Shown: piece after piece, positions 37,514 through 49,252 of the stretch
How the letters are laid out: every line of letters begins with the position of its first letter
How positions within the stretch are numbered: the first letter of the stretch is position 1
Source of the DNA: Polyporus tsugae
Lineage: Eukaryota; Basidiomycota; Agaricomycetes; Polyporales; Polyporaceae
Reading direction: 5' to 3'
DNA length: 64,000 nucleotides
NCBI GenBank assembly: GCA_024305745.1
Contig: JAHRBS010000013.1
Span: 1,736,001 to 1,800,000, forward strand
Notes under the pieces: model-generated
Seen by the model: the letters and a program-made list of their open reading frames with translations, nothing else
Databases searched by the model: none
What the model was told of the DNA's origin: nothing
Made by a program: the position numbers and the translations under genes

Positions 37514-40500
37514 ATGGATCCCATCGACCCCCGCCATCGTCGCGCTGAGGTTGACCATGAGCTGGACGCCTACGGGCGCACCCACTCCAACCACAAGCAC
37601 CCCCACGCCCGCTGTCAGACCCGCCCGCCCCGCGCAGACAGGATGCCAGCCGAGGACATCTCCGGCTACACGCTCATGGTCGCTGGCCGTCGCACAGGCA
37701 AGACCTCCTTCCTCCGCTTGCTCCTCGACACCAGCACCGTGTCCTCTTTCGTGACCAGTGACCAGCTCGCGTCCGTAGCCAAGTTCGTCCAGGGCTGCAG
37801 TGGTCACACTGCGCATGTCCGGTCCGTGTCTATCGACATTGACCTGGCGCCTGACGAGGTGGATGAAGAATTCCCCCTCACCCTGACACTGATCGACACG
37901 CCTTCTTTGGATTTCGAGGACGACGCCTCGTCTCAACGCGCCATTCAGGAGATCCTCAGACATGTTGAGTCGCGGTTGGGGGAGAGTTTGGACGACGTGA
38001 GTCGCCCGTCTGGTGAATAAGCGCCCATGTGGCCTGACCTCCGTCGCGCAACAGGAACACAGAACCCTTGCTGGCGACCACCTTGTACATCTGTACGTCC
38101 CCATTTCATTTCTCCCTCACATATCACTGCTGTCTCGCCCTTGCGAGAGCATGGCCATCTTTTATGACGCTCTTCCACTATGGGGGGCACTCGGGTCACG
38201 TTAAGCGATCCTCACGCGTCACGGAGTTGGGGCCGCATGAACCGGAGTTGTCTGTCTTCGCTCTCACCCTCGGGTTTCCCCCTTGAATTCATGCCGTCAT
38301 CTCGAGCGGCCCTTGTGCTGCTTTGAGGCGGATGGGGCGACCGGAGTGCGTGCAGTGCGGGTCGTCCGAGATCTTCGGTGCCAGTCGCGTCCCCGCCCCA
38401 GGCTGGCGCTGTTCGCCGCGGTGCCAGACCCTGTCGCATTTCGCCTCTTCGGGGCCCGACACACCCGATGGTTGCTAGACGCAGCTTCTAGTTCTTGCGC
38501 TCTCCGTCCTACGGCCGAGTTCCGTCGCTTCCAGCATCCCTTGCTGATGAGGGATGGCCGGCCCCTTCCCGCTGCCACGGACCAAGTGCGGAGCGATCCG
38601 TCGGTATCGCATTTGTTCCTCGCTTCCCAGGCGCTTGGGCGATTGGAGTTGGTTTGTGGACCTTGCTGCTGCGTCCTCTCTGTCTTCTGCGCGGCACCGT
38701 GCACATCCTTGTGGAGTGCGCTGGGAAGTCGGGGCTGGGAGGTCATGTGGATAGATGCCGATGGATCTCGGCGATTCCGCATTGCTTCAGGAATCTGGGG
38801 CGATGACGCTCTAATCGGCAGGCCCTGCAGTTCGGCGAACCGCTGCGTGTACCGAACCCACTAAGATTTCTTAGCTTTCTTTATCGGGATGGGTTGCCGG
38901 GATACCTACGCGGGAGGGTGCACAGGGCATAGCCGCGGGATAACGCGAGTCCGCTCCTGGGAGAGCTGTATGCGGTGCTTTGCGCCTCTCGACTCGAGTT
39001 GCGATAGGTTATCCTGAACTGCTAGCTAACACTCCTTTGTCTGCAGATGCGTTTATTTCCTAGACCCGGACTACATTGTACCACCCTCCGTGCCAGCACC
39101 ACCCGTCCCTCTTGTACCTCGTGCACGTACCAACAGTCTTTCCACCCATGAGTCCGAACCTGTCATCCTCGAACCACCTGTCAGCAACAACCCCATGCTC
39201 TGTCGACCCATCCTCCCAGCCTCCGACATCACCGCCATTCGCCGGCTATCCGCACGCGTTAATGTGCTGCCTGTCATTGCTCGTGCAGACACTCTGACGG
39301 CTGACCGTCTCAACGCGGTGAAGATGGCTATCCGCAGGGACCTTGCTGAAGCAGGTATCGGCTTCGGCATCTTCGACCTCGACATCCCACTGTACGCACA
39401 GCTGGAGTCCAAGGTCGCGAAGAACAAGGCCGAGAACGGTTTCATGAAGCACCATCTCACCGGTAACAGCAATTCGCCGCCCTCGACACCTATCACGCCG
39501 ACGCTCTTGCGGCTACCGTTTTCTTTGATTTCACCCGACATTTACTCGCATAGCGACGGAGTCGGGCGCCCACAGCTGTCCCGTCACGAGCTTATGCATC
39601 AGTACGATCCTTCGAAACACGTCACTGTCAAAAACCAGTCAATACCGAAGACCGCGCTCGGCAGGTTTGTGAGGAATTATCGGTGGGGTTCCCTCGACGT
39701 CATGGATGCGAGCCATTGCGAGTTCCTTCACCTGCGTGGTGCCGTCTTCCATCACATGGAGGTATGCCGTGGTCTCAGTGCTCCGCCATCATGCAACTTA
39801 TTGATCCGCCTCAATCTTGCCTGTAGACATTGCAAAAGTACACGCGAGAGTACTTATTTGAGAAGTTCAGGGCAGAGGTGCAACCTCAGGCGCCACCGCC
39901 CGCCGCTCGTCCGACTCCGACTCAGCAGCCTGCGCGGGTCGACAACCGCCTGCCGCCCATGCGCGATTCCCGCCCTATCCTCGCCATTGAAACTACGCCA
40001 GCCCATACGAATGGGAACAGACATGTTTCCATGCCGCGCTCAGGTATTGTGAATGGCCATGGGGAGCAACTACCTGTTCAGGGTCTTTCGGCTGCTGCGT
40101 TGGCGGAGCTCTCGCCGAAGATGAACACATCCTCCAGTAAGTTTCATTTATCGTTTGTCTTGGCTCGCCGCCCACGTTCTTCTTTTCCCTAGGATCCCAG
40201 CGCCAGCGGGCCAAAAAGATAACGGTGGCATGCAACTTCTGCAGATGTAAGTTCCAGCCCCATTCTCGCATTCAGTCGGAGCGCGCGTTCTCACCTTCTG
40301 CTCGGCTTGGGCGCAGCACGGAAACTCAAGTGCGACGGCGGCAGACCGGCATGCGGCCAGTGCTTCAAACGTCAGAACCCGTGCGACTACACCGCAAGCA
40401 ACAAACGCCGCAACTCTGGCAAAGCGCGGAAACAGTACGGAAGCGACAGCGAGGGTGACAGCATCGAGGAAGGTACGGCCGACCTGGATCACCACCCGTC

Positions 40501-41322
40501 CCATTCCCCCGAACTGTCATCGTCCGCTCCGCACTCCCGAAGAAGCTCGAACGTCAGCATGCTTCTGACGGACACGCTCCCGCCTCTGAGTGCCGCGGTC
40601 GAGCCACGCGAAGAAGCCCCCGCGGTCCTCCCTCCGATCAACTCTCAGGTCGCTGCTGGTTATGGCGTGTCCCCTGCGTCCCGCCGGCCGTCGCTCAACA
40701 CCGAACTGCCGCCCATCGCAACCTTGTCGGCGCCGCCCCGTCCACAGGAGGATCCGCCTTCGCTCGTGGCCCTCAAGCAGGCGGAGAGCGCGGCGTCGCG
40801 ACGACGCACGTCTTCCGCGACCTCTGGCTCGGTCTCTGGCTCTGGCCGCGGGGGTCGTGGGGGCCACGGATCAAAGATTGTGGCATGCAACTTCTGTCGA
40901 GGTACGCCTTTTTTCCCATGTTGCAGATCATGCAGATTGCGGTGCAGCATTTTGACTGATCGTCACCGCCCTGCACAGCGCGGAAGACGAGGTGCGACGG
41001 CGCGCACCCCACGTGCAGCAGCTGCTCGCGGCGATCGCTGCGGTGCAACTACGTCAACGACCCCGCAGCGAAGGGGCGCTCGAAGAGCGCAACGAGCGGG
41101 GGCGCGTCACCGCCCGATGTGTCGACGTCTGCGTCCGCGTCCGCATCGTCGCGGGCATCGCCCGTCGCGCTGACGCCGAGCATCCCAGATACGGTCTCCA
41201 TGTCGGTCGTCGGGAGCCGGCCGCTGAGCTCGTACGACCCGGACATGATGCAGGCGCCGGCGAAGAAAATGCGGCTCTCGCACCAGCTGAGCACGCCGCC
41301 AATCGCGGTGCTCGGGCAATAA
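37514..41322 (+). CDS. Septin-like GTPase fused to two Zn2Cys6 clusters
   Basis: Seven exons (37514-37996, 38055-38092, 39047-39761, 39827-40136, 40193-40246, 40317-40901, 40979-41322) total 2529 nt, giving 842 residues. Septin part: degenerate P-loop VAGRRTGKTS, switch-like LIDTPSLDF, the G4-type block VNVLPVIARADTLTADRL, the septin-type NYRWGSLDVMDASHCEFL and the C-terminal LQKYTREYLFEKFRAE. The same exon runs on through a Pro/Gln-rich linker. A splice in phase then enters the first zinc cluster, ITVACNFCR/SRKLKCDGGRPACGQC. After a Ser-rich region a second cluster follows, IVACNFCR/ARKTRCDGAHPTCSSC, then a Ser/Ala-rich end. Both clusters fit C-x2-C-x6-C-x6-C-x2-C-x6-C and both are cut by a phase-1 intron after Cys-x2-Cys-Arg. 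No stop codon separates the septin and zinc parts. A separate internal promoter remains possible. Confidence 0.78.
38093..39046 (+). other. 954-nt intron in the septin-zinc fusion gene
   Basis: It starts GTACGT and ends CTGCAG. It separates DHLVHL from CVYFLDPDYI, the same position as a 66-nt intron in the downstream paralogue (HIHL/CIYMIDP). All other introns in these genes are about 55-110 nt. Its content has no recognisable gene or clear terminal repeats. Confidence 0.65.
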
Positions 41323-42707
41323 GTCGCGCTCCCGCGAGAGTGCGTCGCGACGTGTACAAACAGTGTGTATCGTCGCAGTGTGTACACTCGGTGTCCCGTT
41401 GTCGGGCACATTTCGTACTCGGATCGAGTTTGTTGTTTTTCCAGGCAATGGACCGTTGTTCGGATATCGCTGAAATTCTGTTGGTAGAAAGCGCATACGC
41501 GTATGATCATATTCCCCGATTTTTGATTCCCCTCCCACTACTTACCCATTTCATAGCATTTACCCCCCCCGTCTGCAGACCCCGTATCCCCATATTCCCG
41601 TCTATTTGATTGGTACCAATATCGCTCCGCCCCTCCTTCCCTTTCCCCCTTCACTTCCCTTGCCCCATGTCTTTGTCTTGGGTCTTAGGATTGTCGCCAC
41701 GCTCGTTGTGCATCGGAACTTGTACTATAGCCCCTTCCCATGTCCTGCTTCTGCTGCTAGCTGCCAGATATCCTCCTAGCTTGCTTGCTGCTTCCAGATA
41801 CGCGTTCCAAGTGCCGGCTGCTCCGCCTCAGACTCTCGCCGGTGCGTACATGTACGATTGCATACAGGACCCGTCTGCCAGAAAACGATCCGTCCGAGCA
41901 TCCACTGCAGAGCACATTGGATGGCGAGATGCATCGATGGGATTTGAGTTTTCGGACCTATTCGACCGAATGCGTAGAGCTGGGATGATGGAGGGCACCG
42001 TGCACATCACAACGGGGTGGACAGTTTGTTGGTAACTTTGTACGTTCCCAGAGGGCCGAGGGCCAGAGAACGGACTCGAACAGTGGCCCGCCCTGCGAAT
42101 TTGACGACGGACATGACGTCGAATGTGTGTGGTTCGTTCCGTGCGTCCGCTCCGTCGTGCCAGCAGCGTCACAACGAAGCGCAGCCGGTTGCCCACCTCG
42201 TGGCAGGTCGAGAGTCCTCACGCACATGCAAGAATATGTTTGTTCTGCTGTCTTCCACCGGCCACTACGTAAATGCTGGTATCATGCAGCACTGTAAAGA
42301 GACGAATGCTTCCGCTGGCCTCAATGGTCAGGCGTGGGAGAGCGGGACCGTCCCGGACGGAGAAAGACGAACCGCAGTTTGAGCCGGGCCTGGAATGGGA
42401 AGATGCCAAATAGAGGAGAGGAGGGATGAGGGGAAGCGCGGGATGTTGGAAACAAAGGCAACGTCGGCTGTCGCCTCGTTGGCATTCCCCTTGGACGTCC
42501 CGAGCGCAAACAGCCTTTCGCTCCGAGCCGCTCTCTCTCCGCCGCCGCATGCACATACTCCTTCCGCTCGTCGTCGCTGGTCGCATATCGCCCTTCCTCG
42601 CTTCTCCCGCTCCTTTTGCCTCCCCAATCGCCTCTCTCACCCACTGATACCAATCCCCCCCCCCCCCCCCCCCCGCGTCCCCGTCCCTGCCCGACTCGTC
42701 CTCCAGC
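41323..42707. other. 1.4-kb spacer ahead of the second septin-like gene
   Basis: No supported gene; a 237-codon minus frame at 42218-42931 lies antisense to the promoter and first exon. The right end is a strongly pyrimidine-rich leader containing a 20-C tract. Confidence 0.45.
42655..42674 (+). repeat. 20-nt poly-C tract upstream of a septin-like gene
   Basis: An uninterrupted run of 20 C ends 33 nt before the ATG at 42708, within a C/T-rich leader. It is the longest homopolymer I see in the window. Confidence 0.85.
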
Positions 42708-45103
42708 ATGTTCAGCTTCCGTCGCAAGCCCAGCAAAAACTTGGAAAACCCCTCTGGCCCGCCCTTCATCCATACCTCACCCTCACTCCCGGAGCTCTCC
42801 TCACAGGGCATTCCATGGCCTAGCAACCTCGTCGATCTTTCCCAGCTCCCGCAGGACGCGTCTCCTCCGAGCCATCCTCGAGGCGCTGTAAAGACGTCGT
42901 TCACGACCGACGGGCCAGTTCCATTCCACAAGCCGTGGTCCTCGCCCGGAAAGGCAACAAGCAGCCCTGTCGGCCCGCCGATCGCGTCCTTGTACGCGTC
43001 TCATCCACCTTCTGCATTCGCGTTAGACCCCCGCAAGGTCACCCATGGCTCCACTCGCCAACGCGCGAACCAGAAGCGCAACAGGAACCCAACCACATTC
43101 AACCTTATGGTGCGTGTCGCCCGTCCTCTCGCATCCATGCTCGCTCGACCATCTAGCGTGCTCATTGTCGCTTTGTTGGTTGGTAGGTTGCCGGTGTGCA
43201 GGGCCTTGGTAAGACTTCTCTTCTTCGCCTGCTCCTGGACACCGCGGATGTTTCCCCCACCGCCACCGCCGACCAGAAGGCCGCGATGGACCGCTTCCTC
43301 CGTGGCTCGACCAAGCGCACGGAGGCCATTCAGTCTGCATGCGTCGAGATTTGCGAGAGCAAGTACGACAGGCTGCTGCTCTCCGTCATTGACACGCCCG
43401 GTCTCGACTTCCAGGAGGGACACGAGCTCAAGATGGAACGCCAGGTCTCGACGATCGTCAAGTACCTTGATTCGCAGTTCGCGGACACAATGAGTGAGGT
43501 GCGTAGCTACCGCTGTTCCCAACTGCATCGCGTCGCTCCCGCCGCTGTCGCGGCGTGCCATGTGAACGATTACCAGCATGGGGTCCTGGGAACTGACGTT
43601 CTACGCAGGAATCAAAGGTTGTTCGTCAAAGCAAGGGTGACCAACACATTCATTTGTAAGTGCCAAACACACTTCTAGCGAGCTTTGTGACGGTTTCCTC
43701 TGCTCACGCGCATTCTGCAGATGCATCTACATGATCGATCCCTCCTCCGTTGTGACGGAGGGGACACGGCGCGGCCGGTCATCCTTCCCCGCCAAGGTCC
43801 GCTCGGAAACGACCGTCTCCTACAAGCCGCCAGACCTCTCTTCCATGTCCGAAGAGACGGACTCGGAAGAGGAGGAAGACGAGAACGGCCTCACCATGTC
43901 CCCCGTCGACATCCGCGTCCTCCGCCGCATCGCCGCCCGCGCAAACATCCTGCCAGTCGTCGCCCGCGCGGACTCGCTGACGGACGCGAAGCTCGCCGCG
44001 GTCAAGAAGGCCATCCACCGCGATCTCCACGCCGCAGACATCGACTTTGGGGTGTTCGGGCCCATCGCGGACGACCCGAAGATCCCTGACGGGCACAACG
44101 CGAACGGCCACAACCACACGAACAGCATCAGCAATGTCAGCGAAGTCAGCGCCGAGCCCACCACTAACGGCACCAGCAACGGACACGCCACCCCCGAGCC
44201 CTCCACCCAAGCCGAGGAGAACGGCAAGGACCAGGACCAGCAGGCGCAAGCGGAGCGGCCCTCGCGCCCGGTAATCAAGCTGCGGCCCACGCGACTCACG
44301 CGCCGTCCCTCGCGGTCGCGGTCGCGGCTCGAGATGTCCGAGATGGCGCTCGCGGAGGACCCGAACTCGCTCGAGCTCGTCAACGACACGGAGAGCGTCG
44401 CGAGCGTGCGCTTCTCCGCGCACATCGTCGCCAAGACGGACCTCAGCGCGCACCTCCCCTTCGCGCTCATCACGCCCGAGCACGCGCGCCGCCGCCACCA
44501 CGGCAAGAGCGTCGTCGCGGCGTCGCCGTCGAGCGTGAACGGCCACGGGGCGGCAGGGGAGGCAGCGAGCCGGAGGGCGTCGACGCTCGCCGCGCCGTCC
44601 GAGGACGGGCACGCACAGTCGGTGACGGCGTCGGTGAGCCCGTCGACGCCCGCGTCGCTTCGCCACTATCCGTACCTGCAGGGCCCGCCCGCGGACCTGC
44701 GGGGGGTGTTCGTGCGGCGGTTCCGGTGGGGGACGATCGACGTGCTGAATCCGGAGCATTGCGACTTCCCGGCGATGCGGACGGCGGTCATGTCGACGCA
44801 CATCAAGGTTCGTGTTCTCTGCTGCGGTGCTGTCGCTTGTTCTGAATCGTGGGGATGGATGGACGGACGGATGCTGACGGGCGGGGGTGTCTGTTTTTCA
44901 GCTGCTCAAACTCCGAACGAAGGAGGTGCTGTACGAGAAGTACAGGACAGAGAAGCTGCTCGCAAGGCGTGCAACACGCAACATCGGCGAGGATGAGACC
45001 CGGAGGCTGCTGGAAGGTGCGTCCCATCGACATGCTGTGAATTGTTGGATCGTTCAACGTGCATCTGTCTGACCATATCTTCCTCGCAGAATTGGGATTG
45101 TGA
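42708..45103 (+). CDS. Septin-like GTPase with long internal insertion
   Basis: Starts MFSFRRKPSKNLENPSG; about 600 residues in about six exons (introns near 43110-43186, 43499-43608, 43656-43721, 44808-44901 and 45017-45089). The P-loop VAGVQGLGKTSLLRLLLD is intact, and so are the switch-like VIDTPGLDFQEG and the G4-type VARADSLTD. The septin-type RFRWGTIDVLNPEHCDFP follows, and a C-terminal basic, possibly coiled-coil helix begins LKLRTKEVLYEKYRTEKLL. Between the G4 block and the RWG block lie about 250 residues of low-complexity, His/Asn- and Ser/Thr-rich sequence, far longer than in canonical septins. Known septins polymerise as filaments at the cortex; whether this divergent one does is unknown. 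It is a close tandem paralogue of the septin part of the upstream fusion gene. Confidence 0.83.
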
Positions 45104-45544
45104 TTAGTGTTTGGTGGTTGTCATCCCTTTACAGTGCTGGAGACTGCTCTGTACCTACTGACCTAACGTTATTTTCGTTCAAGCCACCAGGTTGGTGGTG
45201 GTGACCTTCTCGTCGGCATTCCCGGGCATATAATGTGTATCGCTCACTCGACTCCCTCCACCCTTCTCTCCGCTCATTCCTGCGTTCACGTTCGCGTTAC
45301 GTTCACCTTTTATGCGCATTTACCATACCAATCGCTGGATCCGGATTCAAGTTCACCTTCAGCCTGCACATGCTCACCCTCCCTGTCATTCCCTTTGCTT
45401 CCCCTCTCGCATTGTCACCCGACCCGTTCATGCTGTTCAGAGCCGTTCTCGCCTGACCCGTTTGTTGTCGACGTTGTCTAATAATACCTGCTTCATTGTG
45501 ATACCGGAGGTGCTCGTGAATATATGCGTTACACCCAGAAACGA
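45104..45544. other. Spacer between convergent genes
   Basis: About 440 nt between the 3' ends of the septin-like gene and ARO7. I see no supported gene. Confidence 0.5.
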
Positions 45545-46873
45545 TCAGCCCTTCTGCTTCGATGCCAGTGCGTCTATCTCCTCCTGCGACAGCCCGTCCA
45601 ATCGTACAATAAGGTAGTCCACCTGTCCAACCGTTCAGACGGAGGTCCCCACGCAGACCCAGATCCGTCGATTGCGAGTGAGGACGCACCTCGACCTCCT
45701 TCGTCAATGGGATGATATAGTGTTCGTACAGCTCCACGACGCCGTCTACGTCTATCTTGCGCGTGGCCGAGTCGTTGAGCGGCTCGCCGTCCGGGGTGAA
45801 GTTGATGGCGTACAGCGACGCCTTGCTCCGGAGCCGCTGCAGAAGCTTCTTCTCGACCGCGGGTTTCGTGATGAGCGCCTCCAGCGCGGCGCGGTTGCGC
45901 GACTTGATGTGCGGGACGAACGCGGCGGGGTCGTCCCTGAACTTGCTCTCCGAGACGAACTTCCCTGTAAGTAGGACCGTCCGCCCACCCAAAAACCCAG
46001 GGATGGAAGACGCAAGCGGGTGTAGTTAGCGTTCAGTTCGTCCGTGCGCAGGCAAAGCGAAGGCGAGTGGGATGGAACGCGCAGCGTACCATAGTGAACA
46101 CGCTTGGAGATCGCCTGGAGGACCTCGAGGTCGACAAACGCGGCGCTGCCGTAGTTCCCGTCGTCCTCGTACTCGTCGTCGCCGGTGATGCCGTTCGCGC
46201 GCTTGACGGCGGCGAGGGCTTGCGTCGCGGGGCGGGTGATGCGCGGCACGATCGCCTGCGTGTAGAAGGAGAGGATGGACGCGTTCACGTTCACCTTGTT
46301 CGGGTAGAGGATCGGCGGGTGCGGGAAGGGCTTGAGGATCGGGGGCGGGAGCTCGCTCGGGTTCGTGAACGGGTACTCGTCGGGGCTGTGTGGCGTGTGT
46401 GCGCCGTCGGTGACGAACACAGACACCGAGGGCACATCCTCATGCTCAGTTCAATTGTTCCTTTTCCCTTCCCTCCCCCCCCCTTTCCAGAGTGCGGGTG
46501 CGGATGAGGGGAATGGACGGACGCACCTGGTGTACCTCCTTGCCTTCGCTGCGCGGGCGACGTCGGCGATCCAGCGCACGCGCCGCAATCAGCACACGGC
46601 CGGATCTCGACCCTCGACAGGACGGAGCTCACCATGGAAGGTCTCGGTCTCCTTCAGGAACCACTCGAGCCAGCTCCCGTTGAAGCCGCTCTCCTTGAGC
46701 TCCTTGAACTCCCCCCGCCGGTACGCCTTCGGATTGTGGGCGAACTGCGCGCGCTCGATGAGCGAGAAGATGATCGTGTCCTCGAGCCGCGTGAGGATGG
46801 CGCGGATGCGCTCGAGCGAGAGCGGGTCGCCGCCGAGGATGAAGTTCTGCTCTGGGAGCGGCACGCTGGCCAT
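45545..46873 (-). CDS. ARO7: Chorismate mutase
   Basis: Converts chorismate to prephenate, the branch toward phenylalanine and tyrosine. The start [15 protein letters not shown] leads into [20 protein letters not shown] and [13 protein letters not shown]. Then come [40 protein letters not shown], a [20 protein letters not shown] segment, and [19 protein letters not shown]. The end is [20 protein letters not shown], a helical [20 protein letters not shown], and [20 protein letters not shown]. This is the whole allosteric AroQ-type fungal enzyme at normal length (about 270 aa). Three introns. The last exon ends TGA at 45545-45547. Tyrosine/tryptophan regulation is expected for the family but cannot be read from the DNA. 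Confidence 0.95.
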
Positions 46874-48135
46874 TGCGCTGAAGTTCGAGGTGAGTCGCTT
46901 CCTGGTGTCGGCGGTCTAGTGGAGGAGAGGGTGAAGGTGGTCGCTCGTGAAGCACGTCGGGCAGGATGACTCTTTTTAAGTTCTGGGTCTGCTGGGCATG
47001 CAGTAAAACAGCAGTGGCAGCGGGCAAATTAGCTCGGCCTCTCTCTCCCCGCTGGTGATAACTTCCCATTGGATGTCATGATACCGTGACCGCTGCCTGT
47101 CGACTTGGGCAAGTGGTGCCACTGGTCGGAGTAGAAGCTGACGACGTTTATCTCTCTGGGAAGGACGCCACAGTCGCCAGTGCACATAGAAATCCTCCGC
47201 TCAAGAATGCATATCGCCGCCTTTTTCGCGCTCCTCGTTGAGCTTATGTAGCGGCACCCTTCGGCCATAGGAGATAGTGCAGCCAGGCATCTTATGCACC
47301 AAACGAGAACGGCGAACGCCATGCTTTGGGTCAGGACGTGTCAGGGCTCTGCCCAGCTTGTCAATCCAGTCGAGTCCTGCCAGGATGGGATATTCCTCCA
47401 TCGTCCACACAGAACAGTGACGAGATATCGATGCGGCGATGCCGTAGTCACGGCGGGTGGTATCAACCGCACGTTCTGAGGGAACTCTCGCCGTGTTCCG
47501 TCGGTTGGGTGGATTGAGCATGGTTGGACCTGTGTAATCTGGGCGATTCCAATATCTTATTCATGACAGCACTGAAAGAACACTACGAGTAGTTCGCACA
47601 GGACGTCTCTCAATCGATATAATGGAGTGAAAATCGCGGCACGGGCGGTTTGCAGCAAGCACTTCGTCTCGTCCGGTTCATACGAACGTGTATCCCCCTC
47701 CGAAGGCTTAGGCAATCCAAGAACCAGCGGCCGTGGACACACGACTTCTCCGATTGACTTCTCTAAACTCAAACCAGACGGAACATGGTGTGGTGCGCTG
47801 TTCCGTCTCTGGCTGCCTTACCCGTCGACCAACTTATCGCAGCTATCGAGGACTCTATCCATGTAATCGCTGTGTGAATCCTCCTCGCCCCGTTTTACCA
47901 GAGAAGCCTCGGCACCCTGCCGAGTCTCCGTCAACAGCAACCCTCTCCTTGGACTCATGGAGCGCGCTGTCCCCTGAGCGGACCAAATCCACCCCAGGCT
48001 CTTTACCAAGCTGAGTTCTCGATCTCAAGCTAGTGCGGTATATATAGCGCCGTGGAGGTGGGAGCAAACTGACAGAACTGCCAGCTCTGCTCTCACTGTC
48101 CACCTTCGACCCCTCCCGACGTCTAACACCCGACT
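46874..48135. other. Divergent spacer between ARO7 and THI4
   Basis: About 1.26 kb with no supported gene. A 7-bp perfect stem (CTCGGCA/TGCCGAG) with a 3-nt loop lies near 47909. I found no thiamine-pyrophosphate riboswitch core here. Confidence 0.5.
48039..48046 (+). promoter_or_regulatory. TATA box of THI4
   Basis: TATATATA lies 97 nt before the THI4 ATG and is followed by a C/T-rich leader with CCGACGTC-like bases before the start. Confidence 0.5.

Positions 48136-49252
<1,117 letters not shown>

Noticed and set aside
36995..38104. A 369-codon minus-strand open frame
   Set aside because: It is antisense to the first exon of the septin-zinc fusion gene, which has recognisable protein sequence. 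The frame content is not recognisable and is explained by GC-rich codon bias.
43779..44801. A 340-codon minus-strand open frame
   Set aside because: Antisense shadow of the second septin-like gene; its Arg/Gly/Val-rich, repetitive composition is typical of the reverse of GC-rich coding sequence.
47905..47927. Stem-loop CTCGGCA/TGCCGAG as a regulatory RNA
   Set aside because: A 7-bp stem with a 3-nt loop can occur by chance in GC-rich DNA and has no supporting context.
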